Below, in pieces: positions 11,833 to 19,915 of a stretch of DNA of 64,000 nt; within the stretch, counting starts at the first letter, position 1; every line of letters starts with the position of its first letter. The notes under the pieces were generated by a model, which worked only from the letters and a program-made list of their open reading frames with translations, did not search any database and was not told where the DNA came from. This DNA is from Janthinobacterium sp. 67 (lineage in GTDB: Bacteria; Pseudomonadota; Gammaproteobacteria; Burkholderiales; Burkholderiaceae_D). The stretch covers positions 1,364,001 to 1,428,000 of the forward strand of contig NZ_PGES01000001.1 in NCBI RefSeq assembly GCF_002797895.1, read 5' to 3'. Position numbers and translations under genes: made by a program.

Positions 11833-11856
11833 ACGGCGAGATGAATTTCTCGCCGT
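11833..11856. terminator. Hairpin after hmp
   Basis: ACGGCGAGA (11833-11841) pairs with TCTCGCCGT (11848-11856) around a six-base loop, 24 bp beyond the hmp stop. A second weaker GGGGCC/GGCCCC pair lies just beyond. There is no clear T-run, so its efficiency is uncertain. Confidence 0.55.
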
Positions 11857-11880
11857 GGCAACACGTCACTTGCAACGAGA

Positions 11881-13062
11881 TCAATTCAGCGCGGCGGCCG
11901 GCCCGAAGAATTCATGGTGTGTCTGCTGTTCCGGCACGCCCAGCTCGCGCAGGTATTGCTTGACGGCCCGCATGAACGGCTGCGGCCCCAGGAAGTAGGC
12001 GTCGATGTCGCGCGAGGCCGGCAGCCAGTGGCCGAGCTGCTCTTTATTGAGCAAGCCGACGGCATCCGGCGCGTCATGTTCATCGCCATGTTCCGCGTAG
12101 CAGTAATAGCGCTGCAACTGCGGGTGCTGCGCGGCCAGTTCGTCGATCTGACGGCGGAACGCATGCACGCCGTGGTTGCGCGCCGCGTGAATGAAATGCA
12201 CGGGACGCTTGCCGCGCAGGGCCGCCGTCAGCATGGCCAGGGTCGGCGTGATGCCCACGCCGCCGCTGATCAGCACCAGCGGCTTGTCGCTGTCCTTCAG
12301 CACGAAGTCGCCCGATGGCGGCGTCAGCTGGACCGTGTCGCCCGCCTGCACGTGATCGTGGAAATGGTTCGACACCTTGCCGCCCGCTTCGCGCTTGACG
12401 CTGATGCGGTAGGTCTGGCCATTGCTGGCGGCCGACAGCGAGTACTGGCGGCGCATGGGCACGCCATCGACCGTGGCCACCACGCCGATGTACTGGCCTG
12501 GCGCGAAGTCGAGCACGGGCCGGCCATCGGCGGGCGCCAGCAGGAAGGACGTGATCTCGCCGCTTTCCACCGTCTTGCTACGCACGGTAAAGTCGCGCGC
12601 GCCGCTCCAGCCGCCCGGTGCGGCCGCCTGCGCCTTGTAGATGCGCCCTTCCTCGCCGGCCAGGATGTCGGCCAGCTGGCCGTAGGCAGCGGCCCAGGCG
12701 TCGATGACGGCGTCGCTGGCCACCTCTGCGCCCAGCACTTCGCGTATCGCCTGCAGCAGGCTGGCGCCCACGAGCGGATAGTGCTCGGCGCGGATTTGCA
12801 GGGCCACGTGCTTGTTGACGATGTTCGACACGAGGTCGCCCAGCGCATCCAGTTGTTCGATGTGCCTGGCATACATCAGCACGCCATTGGCCAGCGCGCG
12901 CTGCTGGTCGCCGCTGTGCTGGTGCGCCTGGTTAAAGTACGGCAGCACTTCGGGATGGTCGCGGAACAGATTCTTGTAGAAGTGGCGCGTCAGCGCTTCG
13001 CCGCCCTGCTCGAGGATGGGCACGGTGGCCGTGATGATGGCGCGTTGTTCTTGGGTCAGCAT
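11881..13062 (-). CDS. hmp: Flavohemoglobin, nitric oxide dioxygenase
   Basis: Detoxifies NO to nitrate using O2, heme, FAD and NAD(P)H. The 393-residue protein has an N-terminal globin domain (1-140: LTQEQRAIITATVPILEQGG, proximal histidine in LQIRAEHYPLVGASLL near 85), then a ferredoxin-NADP reductase-type FAD domain (MRRQYSLSAASNGQTYRISV) and an NAD domain (LVLISGGVGITPTLAML). It lies 33 bp downstream of a hemerythrin-like gene and shares its upstream NsrR-type operator, so induction by NO is expected. Confidence 0.96.
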   Translation of the reverse strand: MLTQEQRAIITATVPILEQGGEALTRHFYKNLFRDHPEVLPYFNQAHQHSGDQQRALANGVLMYARHIEQLDALGDLVSNIVNKHVALQIRAEHYPLVGASLLQAIREVLGAEVASDAVIDAWAAAYGQLADILAGEEGRIYKAQAAAPGGWSGARDFTVRSKTVESGEITSFLLAPADGRPVLDFAPGQYIGVVATVDGVPMRRQYSLSAASNGQTYRISVKREAGGKVSNHFHDHVQAGDTVQLTPPSGDFVLKDSDKPLVLISGGVGITPTLAMLTAALRGKRPVHFIHAARNHGVHAFRRQIDELAAQHPQLQRYYCYAEHGDEHDAPDAVGLLNKEQLGHWLPASRDIDAYFLGPQPFMRAVKQYLRELGVPEQQTHHEFFGPAAALN

Positions 13063-13095
13063 GTAAAACTCCTGTGTGGATATGGGTAAGCGGTA

Positions 13096-13509
13096 TCAGG
13101 CCAGCGTCTCGACAGCTGGATATAACTCATGGTCTTCGCGCCGCATGCGCTGGAACAGGGCGTGCAGCACGGTGTTGGCTTCGCTGCGGAAGGCGTCCGG
13201 TTCGGTTTCCAGGCGCACCGGGGTATTCCAGCGGCCGGCGAAATCGAGGTAGGCGCCGGCGATGCCGTGCATCTCGTTTTCATACTGGCGCCCCAGCCGG
13301 GCCACCTCGGCCACGCCCGACGCTTGCGCGGCCGGATACAGGTAGCGCTGCTCGACGGCCAGGTGCAGCTTGATCAAGCCGCTCATGGCGACGATCTGTT
13401 CGGCGATGGCTTGCGCCTGCGCGGCGACGCCGCCGCGCGCCAGCTGGCGCAAGTCATCGATGGCGGCCAGGATGGCCAGGTGCTGCTGTTTGAATTTGTC
13501 GATATTCAT
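13096..13509 (-). CDS. Hemerythrin HHE domain protein
   Basis: A 137-residue four-helix hemerythrin-like protein. Candidate di-iron ligands are H10 (KQQHLAIL), H53/E57 (LIKLHLAVEQRYLYP), H80 (ENEMHGIA) and the late REDHELYPAV motif. Proteins of this type with NsrR control are linked to NO or oxygen handling and iron-sulfur repair. It is the first gene of an operon with hmp. The NsrR-like palindrome lies 48 bp upstream. The exact chemistry is unknown. Confidence 0.87.
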   Translation of the reverse strand: MNIDKFKQQHLAILAAIDDLRQLARGGVAAQAQAIAEQIVAMSGLIKLHLAVEQRYLYPAAQASGVAEVARLGRQYENEMHGIAGAYLDFAGRWNTPVRLETEPDAFRSEANTVLHALFQRMRREDHELYPAVETLA

Positions 13510-13556
13510 GGCGTGTTTCTCTTGTTGAGTGCCGCCAGTGTAGTGGAATTCGCTTA

Positions 13557-13579
13557 AACATGCAAATAATATACATCTT
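13557..13579. promoter_or_regulatory. NsrR-type operator
   Basis: Half-sites AACATGCAAAT (13557-13567) and ATATACATCTT (13569-13579) flank one base, the 11-1-11 layout of NsrR sites (AAGATGYATTT repeated inversely). The site is 48 bp upstream of the hemerythrin start and 157 bp upstream of the divergent rsbR-like start. Confidence 0.78.
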
Positions 13580-13735
13580 TAAAACTTCAAAGTTTCCTGC
13601 AGGAATGTAAATTGACATGCGCCACTATGTGCGGCACAGAACACAAGCTACGGCCATGCCTGCCTATAATTTGCTCATCACAGCGCGTGCCCGCTTGCGG
13701 CCGTGCCGCACCCTCCACTCGAACCAAGGATAAGC

Positions 13736-14614
13736 ATGAAAAACAAGACGGGCACGGGCCAGGCGCAGCAACTGGCCGGCATCATCAACGAGCACCACGC
13801 GGAACTGCTGGACGGATGGATGGCCGGCCTGATCGGACGCCTCGTGCGACGCGACAAGATCGCGGAAAACGAGCTGCGCCAGCAGGCGTCGCAATTTCTG
13901 CCGCTGCTGGCGGGCGCGCTGGAAAGCGGCGACTCGTTCGACACGGAAGGCGGCGCCTGGGACGACACGCGCCAGCTGCTTGCCGAAATATCGCAGTCGC
14001 GCGTGCGCCAGGGCTATTCGCCGATCGACACGGCCAGCTTCATGTTCGCCCTCAAGGAGCCGCTGTTCGGCTACCTGCGCAAGGCAATCACGGCGCAGCC
14101 GGAACAGCTGGGCGACGCCATCGTCAGCACCAGCAAGCTGTTCGACGAGCTGGGCCTGCTGACCATCGCCATCTACCAGAAGGCGCGCGAACAGGTGATC
14201 CTGCGCCAGCAGCAGGAATTGCTGGAGCTGTCCACGCCCGTGGTGCAGCTGTGGCAAAACGTGCTGGCCCTGCCCCTGATCGGCACCCTCGACAGCGCGC
14301 GCACGCAGGTGGTGATGGAAAGCCTGCTGCAAAAGATCGTCGACACGGGCGCGCTGATCGCCATCATCGACATCACGGGCGTGCCCACCGTCGACACCCT
14401 GGTGGCGCAGCACCTGCTGAAGACCATCGCCGCCGCGCGCCTGATGGGGGCCGACTGCATCATCAGCGGCATCCGCCCGCAGATCGCGCAAACCATCGTG
14501 CACCTGGGGGTCAACCTGGAAGACGTGATGACCAAGGCCACCCTGGCCGACGCCTTCGTCGTGGCCCTGAAACGCACGGGTTCCAGCATCACCTACCAGC
14601 AGCAACAACACTGA
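13736..14614 (+). CDS. rsbR: RsbR-type stressosome scaffold/sensor protein
   Basis: Sensor subunit of a stressosome, a large cytoplasmic complex of STAS proteins. In 292 residues it has an N-terminal RsbR-type helical domain (about 13-150; HHAELLDGWMAGLIGRL, TASFMFALKEPLFGYLRKAI), a linker helix, and a C-terminal STAS domain (about 165-285; PLIGTLDSAR, LIAIIDITGVPTVDT, SGIRPQIAQTIVHLG). Candidate phospho-acceptor threonines are T218/T221 and T253. The only histidines in the sensor domain are H20 and H21, so a canonical globin heme ligand is not evident. AAGGATAAGC precedes the ATG at 13736. First gene of the operon, seven bases before rsbS. Confidence 0.9.
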   Translation: MKNKTGTGQAQQLAGIINEHHAELLDGWMAGLIGRLVRRDKIAENELRQQASQFLPLLAGALESGDSFDTEGGAWDDTRQLLAEISQSRVRQGYSPIDTASFMFALKEPLFGYLRKAITAQPEQLGDAIVSTSKLFDELGLLTIAIYQKAREQVILRQQQELLELSTPVVQLWQNVLALPLIGTLDSARTQVVMESLLQKIVDTGALIAIIDITGVPTVDTLVAQHLLKTIAAARLMGADCIISGIRPQIAQTIVHLGVNLEDVMTKATLADAFVVALKRTGSSITYQQQQH

Positions 14615-14621
14615 GGCGCCT

Positions 14622-14984
14622 ATGGAGAGAATCCCCATTTTACGCATGGGCCGGCTGCTGCTGGTGACGATACAGGTGGACATGCACGACCGCCTGGCGA
14701 TGACCTTGCAGGACGACCTGACCACCCGCATCGTGACGGACCGCGCCACGGGCGTGCTGATCGACATTTCAGCGCTCGACATCGTCGACTCCTTCATCGG
14801 CCGCATGATCAGCAACACGGCGGCGATGGCGAAAATCCTCGACGCACACACGGTGGTCGTCGGCATGCAGCCGGCCGTCGCCATCACCCTGGTGGAATTG
14901 GGCCTGGCGCTCGAGGGCGTGAGCACGGCGCTCAACGTGGAGCTGGGCATCAAGCTGCTGGAACGGGGCGGCGCATGCGCATGA
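14622..14984 (+). CDS. rsbS: RsbS-type stressosome STAS protein
   Basis: A single-domain STAS protein of 120 residues that in known stressosomes co-assembles with RsbR and holds RsbT until phosphorylated. It opens IPILRMGRLLLVTIQ; the phosphorylation loop GVLIDISALDIVDSFIGRMI places the acceptor serine at S57, matching the DSF context of RsbS proteins. A second conserved stretch is GMQPAVAITLVELG. It has no sensor domain, as expected. It lies between rsbR and rsbT. Confidence 0.92.
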   Translation: MERIPILRMGRLLLVTIQVDMHDRLAMTLQDDLTTRIVTDRATGVLIDISALDIVDSFIGRMISNTAAMAKILDAHTVVVGMQPAVAITLVELGLALEGVSTALNVELGIKLLERGGACA

Positions 14985-14994
14985 CGGGGGCGCC

Positions 14995-15441
14995 ATGCTA
15001 GGCGCGCAGGCACAGGAACGTGCGCAGGCTGGGATGCAGCAGATGCCGCAGATTCTGCCCCTGCACAGCGACGAGGACGTCGTGCGCTTGCGCAAGCAGG
15101 TACGCGACAGCATGGTCGCCATGGGATTTGGCCTGATCGAACAGACCAAGATCATCACGGCGGCCAGCGAGCTGGCGCGCAACACCCTGCGCTACGGCGG
15201 CGGGGGCGAAGCGCGCATCGCGCGTGTCTGCGACGGCACGCGCCAGGGGCTGGAGCTGCGCTTCGTCGATGCGGGACCGGGCATCGACGATATTCCCCTG
15301 GCGCTGACCGATGGCTATACCAGCGGCGGCGGACTGGGACTGGGGCTGGGCGGCGCCAAGCGCCTGGCCGACGCATTTCACATCGACACGGCGCCCGGCG
15401 CGGGCACCACCGTCACCATCGCGAAATGGAAGCTGTTTTGA
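14995..15441 (+). CDS. rsbT: RsbT-type serine/threonine switch kinase
   Basis: GHKL-fold kinase that phosphorylates RsbR/RsbS and, once released, activates a downstream partner. 148 residues. The ATP-binding pocket is seen in ITAASELARNTLRYGGGG (N box, about 54-71), DAGPGIDDI (G1, about 93-101) and GGGLGLGLGGAKRLAD (G2, about 112-127). The ATG at 14995 lacks a strong ribosome site; M14 at 15034 is an alternative. It overlaps the next gene by 16 bases, implying coupled translation. Confidence 0.9.
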   Translation: MLGAQAQERAQAGMQQMPQILPLHSDEDVVRLRKQVRDSMVAMGFGLIEQTKIITAASELARNTLRYGGGGEARIARVCDGTRQGLELRFVDAGPGIDDIPLALTDGYTSGGGLGLGLGGAKRLADAFHIDTAPGAGTTVTIAKWKLF

Positions 15442-16523
15442 ACCACATCGAGCAAGCCCCTGACATCGCCAGGCAACGCAGTTTTCCCATCAGCGAGCCG
15501 AGCGAAATCGCCGCCGCCCGGCGCGCCGGCAACGAGCTGGCGCGCCGCATCGGCTTCGACGACGTGCGCGCGGGCCAGCTGGCCATCATCATCAGCGAGG
15601 CGGCGACCAACATCGTCAAGCACGCGCAGCGCGGCGAGATCCTGCTGCGCAAGGTGCTGCGCGGCGGCACCAGCGGCATCGAAGTGCTGGCCATCGACAA
15701 TGGCCCCGGCATGGGCAACGTGCGCCAGCACATGGCCGACGGCCATTCCACCACGGGCACCTACGGCGTGGGCCTGGGCGCGATACGCCGCCTGGGCCAG
15801 GAATTCGACCTGTACACGGCGCCCGGCAAGGGCACCGTGCTGATGGTCGTGGTCTGGGGGCAGCACGCCAGCAGCGCCATTCCCGCCCATCCGAACTGGC
15901 AGGTCGGCGCCGTATGCCTGCCGCTGGCGTCGGAACAGGTGTGCGGTGATGCCTGGAACGTCGTTTGCGAAGGCCATGAACTGAGCTTGATGGTGGCCGA
16001 CGGCCTGGGCCACGGCCCGCTGGCGGCGCGCGCGTCCGAACGCGCCAGCGCCCTGCTGGAACAGGACACGCCCGGCCTGCCGCCCCTGCCCGCCCCCTTC
16101 ATCGAACTGGCCCACGGCGCCCTGCGCACGACGCGCGGCGCGGCCCTGGCCGTGGCCCACATCGACAGCGCGCGCCGCGAACTGCGCTATGCGGGCGTGG
16201 GCAACATCGCCGCCTGCGCCTTCGACGCGCAGCAGCGCCGGCATCTGCTGTCGCATAACGGCATCGTCGGCAGCAATCTGCGCAAGGTGCAGGAATTCTG
16301 CTATCCGTGGCAGCTGGGCACGACCTTGATCATGCACAGCGACGGCCTGCACACGCGCTGGGACCTGGAACAGTATCCGGGCCTGGCGCATTGCCACCCC
16401 AGCCTCGTCGCCGCCGTGCTGTACCGCGATTTTGCGCGCGGGCGCGACGACGTCACGGTGGTGGTGCTGCGCGAACACGAGGAGCACCGGCCAGCCGGTG
16501 CGGAAAGGAACGACACGCCATGA
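15426..16523 (+). CDS. Fusion of RsbW/T-like ATPase with RsbX/SpoIIE-type phosphatase
   Basis: A 365-residue two-domain protein. Residues about 15-145 are a GHKL anti-sigma-type ATPase (IIISEAATNIVKHAQRGEIL, AIDNGPGMGN, GTYGVGLGAIRRLGQ). Residues about 155-350 are a PP2C-like phosphatase of the SpoIIE/RsbX class, with metal-binding acidic motifs GDAWNV, VADGLGHGP, MHSDGLHTRW and GRDDVTVVVL. In stressosomes the RsbX role is to dephosphorylate RsbR/RsbS and reset the system; having a kinase-like domain on the same chain suggests both halves of the cycle are coupled. The stop overlaps the next start (ATGA). Confidence 0.87.
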   Translation: MEAVLNHIEQAPDIARQRSFPISEPSEIAAARRAGNELARRIGFDDVRAGQLAIIISEAATNIVKHAQRGEILLRKVLRGGTSGIEVLAIDNGPGMGNVRQHMADGHSTTGTYGVGLGAIRRLGQEFDLYTAPGKGTVLMVVVWGQHASSAIPAHPNWQVGAVCLPLASEQVCGDAWNVVCEGHELSLMVADGLGHGPLAARASERASALLEQDTPGLPPLPAPFIELAHGALRTTRGAALAVAHIDSARRELRYAGVGNIAACAFDAQQRRHLLSHNGIVGSNLRKVQEFCYPWQLGTTLIMHSDGLHTRWDLEQYPGLAHCHPSLVAAVLYRDFARGRDDVTVVVLREHEEHRPAGAERNDTP

Positions 16524-18343
16524 CGCAACGCATATTGACGGCCCATATCGGCAGTGAACTCGACGTGGTCGGAGCGCGCCAGCATGCGCGGCAGATCGCC
16601 GCCCTGTGCGGTTTCGGCGTGCAGGACCAGGTGCGCATCGCCACGGCCGTGTCGGAACTGGCGCGCAACGTCTACAACTACGCCGGCAGCGGCAAGGTGC
16701 ATTTCGCCATCGACGGCCAGACGGCGCCGCAGGTGCTCAGCATCCGCATCGAGGACCAGGGCCCCGGCATCGCACAGCTCGACCGCATATTGTCCGGCAC
16801 CTACCGCTCGCCGACGGGCATGGGCCAGGGCATCCTGGGTGCGCAGCGCCTGATGGACCGCTGCCACATCCGCAGCACGCCGGGCGAAGGCACGCAGATC
16901 ACCCTGCACAAGCTGTTCCCGCGCGACGCCCCCCTGCTCGACGGGGGCATGATAGGCGCGCTGTCCGGCAGCCTGCAGGCGCTGCCCTCCGATATCACGC
17001 TGTCCGAAGTGCAGCAGCAGAACCGCGAGCTGCTCACCACCCTGGCCGAACTGAAGACGCGCCAGGACGATTTGCTGCAATTGACGCGCGAACTGGAAGA
17101 CACCAACCGGGGCGTGGTGGCGCTGTTCGCGGAACTCGATGAAAAGGCCGACCACCTGCGCCGCGCCGACCAGATGAAATCGCGCTTCCTGTCGAACATG
17201 AGCCATGAATTCCGCACGCCGCTCAGTTCCATCCGCGCCCTGTCCAAGCTGCTGCTCGAGCGCATCGACGGCGAGCTGTCCGAGGAACAGGAAAAGCAGG
17301 TGCTGTTCATCCTGCAAAGCGCCGTCAGCCTGAGCGACCTGGTCAACGACTTGCTGGACCTGGCCAAGATCGAGGCGGGCAAGGTCGACGTGCACGCCAA
17401 CAGCTTCCAGGTGGCCGACCTGTTCAGCGCCCTGCGCGGCATGCTGCGCCCGCTGCTGGTGTCCGAGTCGCTGACCCTGACCTTCATCGCCCCCGACCCG
17501 GCGCTGCACATCCACACGGATGAAGGCAAGCTGTCGCAAATCCTGCGCAACTTCATCGCCAACGCCCTGAAGTTTACGGAAGCGGGCGCCATCATCGTCA
17601 GCGCCACGCCCTTGCCGGAGCAGGACGCCATCCGCTTTTCCGTCTCCGACACGGGCCTGGGCATCGACGCCGAAGACGTGCAGCTGATCTTCGAGGAATT
17701 CAGCCAGGTGGAAAACCACATGCAGCGCAAGGTCAAGGGCACGGGTCTGGGCCTGCCCCTGTGCCGCAACCTGGCCACCCTGCTCAATGGCACGGTGAGC
17801 GTGGAAAGCACGCCGGGTGAAGGCTCGCTGTTTTCCGTCGTCCTGCCCACCAGCTACCATGCGCCCGAAGGCAGCCTGCCGCCGAGCGCGCCGGCCAACG
17901 ACAATGGCAACGACCAGCGCATCGGCGTGCTGGTGGTGGAAGACAATCCGCCCGTGCGGCTGCTGTATGAAAAATTCCTGGCCGGCAGCGAATTTCGCGT
18001 CGTTCCCGCGCGCAGCGTGCGCGAAGCGCAGGAGCGCTGGGAACAGCAGCGTCCCGCCGCCATCATCCTCGACATCCTGCTGCACGGCGAAACAGCCTGG
18101 CACTGGCTGGCCGAGCTGAAAAACGATCCGCTGCGGCGCCAGGTGCCCGTCATCGTCGCCACCGAAATCGACGACGTGCGCAAGGGCCTGGCTCTGGGCG
18201 CCGACGCCTATTACGTCAAGCCGCTGTCGCGCCAGCAATTGCTGGCCACCCTGCGCGCGCTGATCGGCAACCAACACCACCGGCAAGAGCCGGCTCCGCC
18301 GCAAGGCACAACCACCTGGGACAATGCGCATGCTACCGGATAA
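16520..18343 (+). CDS. Hybrid histidine kinase with extra N-terminal RsbT-like GHKL domain
   Basis: A 607-residue cytoplasmic protein with no membrane helix. Order: RsbT/RsbW-like GHKL domain (about 5-135; VSELARNVYNYAGSG, EDQGPGIAQ, GMGQGILGAQRLMD); coiled coil (about 160-215); HisKA with phospho-acceptor H229 (SNMSHEFRTPLSSI); second HATPase (about 335-455; NFIANALKFTE, SDTGLGIDAED, GTGLGLPLC); C-terminal receiver (about 485-595; VVEDNP, IILDILLHG, YYVKPLS) with Asp, Thr and Lys all present. Start at 16520 by ATGA overlap. It probably carries stressosome output into a phosphorelay. Confidence 0.88.
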   Translation: MTQRILTAHIGSELDVVGARQHARQIAALCGFGVQDQVRIATAVSELARNVYNYAGSGKVHFAIDGQTAPQVLSIRIEDQGPGIAQLDRILSGTYRSPTGMGQGILGAQRLMDRCHIRSTPGEGTQITLHKLFPRDAPLLDGGMIGALSGSLQALPSDITLSEVQQQNRELLTTLAELKTRQDDLLQLTRELEDTNRGVVALFAELDEKADHLRRADQMKSRFLSNMSHEFRTPLSSIRALSKLLLERIDGELSEEQEKQVLFILQSAVSLSDLVNDLLDLAKIEAGKVDVHANSFQVADLFSALRGMLRPLLVSESLTLTFIAPDPALHIHTDEGKLSQILRNFIANALKFTEAGAIIVSATPLPEQDAIRFSVSDTGLGIDAEDVQLIFEEFSQVENHMQRKVKGTGLGLPLCRNLATLLNGTVSVESTPGEGSLFSVVLPTSYHAPEGSLPPSAPANDNGNDQRIGVLVVEDNPPVRLLYEKFLAGSEFRVVPARSVREAQERWEQQRPAAIILDILLHGETAWHWLAELKNDPLRRQVPVIVATEIDDVRKGLALGADAYYVKPLSRQQLLATLRALIGNQHHRQEPAPPQGTTTWDNAHATG

Positions 18344-19844
18344 CAACAGCGATGCTCTGATCCTGAACGTCGATGACAGCGACGGCGCACGCTACGCCAA
18401 GTCGCGCATCCTCAAACGCGCCGGCTTCAAGGTCATCGAAGCGTCGAACGGCGGTGACGCGCTGCTGCGCGCACGCCAGGACCGCCCGAACCTGATCCTC
18501 CTCGACGTCAAGCTGCCCGACATCAACGGCCTCGAAGTGTGCCGCCAATTGAAGGGCGGCGCCGAAACGAACACCATCCTGGTGCTGCAAACGTCGGCCT
18601 CCTGCATCGGCTCGGCCGACAAGATCCGTGCCCTGGACGGCGGCGCCGACAATTATCTGGTCGAGCCCATCGAGGCCGATGAACTGGTCGCCAACGTCAA
18701 GGCGCTACTGCGCCTGGGCCGGGTCGAGCGCGCGCTGCGCGACGTGGACCGCCGCAAGGATGAATTCCTGGCCACCCTGGCGCACGAATTGCGCAACCCG
18801 CTGGGCCCCATCCGCACGGCGCTGGCCCTGCTGTGCAAGCTCGACCCCGTCGTGCCGGCCGTGCAGGACAACGCGCGCCGCACCATCGGCCGCCACACGG
18901 ACCACCTGGTGCGCCTGGTGGACGACCTGCTCGACGTGTCGCGCATCTCGCAGGGAAAAATCTCGCTGCAATGGGAAAGCGTCAGCCTGGCCAGCGTGAT
19001 TCGCAGCGCGCTGGAAACGAGCTCGCACAGCGTCGAGGCGCGCGGCCATGCGCTGGACGTGAACCTGCCCAAGGAAGAACTATGGGTCTGCGGCGACGCC
19101 GTGCGCCTGTCGCAGATCGTCGCCAACCTGCTGCTCAACGCGGCCAAGTTCACGGCGCCGGGCGGGCGCATCGCCATTGCCGCCGCGCGCGACGGCGACA
19201 ACGTGCGCATCCGCCTCAGCGACAACGGCATCGGCATCGCCGCCGCCAGCATCGACAGCATCTTCGGCCTGTTCGAACAGAGCGGCCACTCGCCCGACCG
19301 GGTGCAGGACGGGCTGGGCATCGGTCTGTCGCTGGTGCGCAACCTGGTGACCTTGCACGGCGGCCAGGTCAGCGTGCGCAGTCCCGGCGTTGGGCTGGGC
19401 AGCACCTTCGAAGTCATCCTGCCGCTCGACGCCAACGTGCCGCTGCCGGCCGTGCCAGCACCGCAGGCGGCCACCGGCGGCAAGCAGCGCATTCTCGTCG
19501 TCGACGACAACTGCGATGCGGCCGACACCCTGGCCGAACTGCTGGAAATGTACGGCCACACGGTGCGCACGGCCTACACGGGGACGCAAGCGACCGAGCG
19601 CACCCTGGAATTCAAGCCCGACATCGTTTTTCTCGACATCGGCCTGCCCGACATGAGCGGCTACGACGTGGCCGTCAAACTGCGCCAGCTGCCGATACCG
19701 CAGCAATTCCTGCTCGTCGCGCTGACCGGCTATGGCCAGGAACACGACCGCCAGGCGGCCCTGGCGTCGGGTTTTAATGAGCACTTCGCCAAACCCGTCG
19801 ATTTCGGCAAGCTGGCCATGCTGGGATTGCATATCGCGCCGTGA
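18324..19844 (+). CDS. REC-HisKA-HATPase-REC hybrid kinase
   Basis: 506-residue soluble hybrid kinase, last of the stressosome operon, overlapping the previous gene by 20 bases. Order: N-terminal receiver (about 10-130; NVDDSD, LLDVKLPD with D61, LQTSAS), HisKA (H154 in TLAHELRNPLGP), HATPase (about 265-375; LLLNAAKFTAPGG, SDNGIGIAAAS, GLGIGLSLVR), C-terminal receiver (about 388-500; VVDDNCDAAD, VFLDIGLPDMSG, HFAKPVD). The first receiver has glutamate (YLVEP, E114) where receivers carry the switch lysine, so its activation is probably altered. The second receiver looks intact. Confidence 0.88.
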   Translation: MRMLPDNNSDALILNVDDSDGARYAKSRILKRAGFKVIEASNGGDALLRARQDRPNLILLDVKLPDINGLEVCRQLKGGAETNTILVLQTSASCIGSADKIRALDGGADNYLVEPIEADELVANVKALLRLGRVERALRDVDRRKDEFLATLAHELRNPLGPIRTALALLCKLDPVVPAVQDNARRTIGRHTDHLVRLVDDLLDVSRISQGKISLQWESVSLASVIRSALETSSHSVEARGHALDVNLPKEELWVCGDAVRLSQIVANLLLNAAKFTAPGGRIAIAAARDGDNVRIRLSDNGIGIAAASIDSIFGLFEQSGHSPDRVQDGLGIGLSLVRNLVTLHGGQVSVRSPGVGLGSTFEVILPLDANVPLPAVPAPQAATGGKQRILVVDDNCDAADTLAELLEMYGHTVRTAYTGTQATERTLEFKPDIVFLDIGLPDMSGYDVAVKLRQLPIPQQFLLVALTGYGQEHDRQAALASGFNEHFAKPVDFGKLAMLGLHIAP

Positions 19845-19915
19845 GCGCGGTGGCGGCTGCGTGTTGCCGGGGCGTCCGCTATAATCGGCGGCCGCCCCAC
19901 CTCTGGAACCATGAC

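Noticed and set aside
13736..14190. Heme-globin oxygen sensor in RsbR
   Set aside because: A heme-binding stressosome sensor is known from Vibrio, but here the sensor domain has only H20 and H21 near its start and none where a proximal ligand would lie.
19864..19885. TTGCCG and TATAAT as a full promoter for the metallophosphoesterase
   Set aside because: The spacing is only 10 bp; only the TATAAT could be a -10, with no matching -35.
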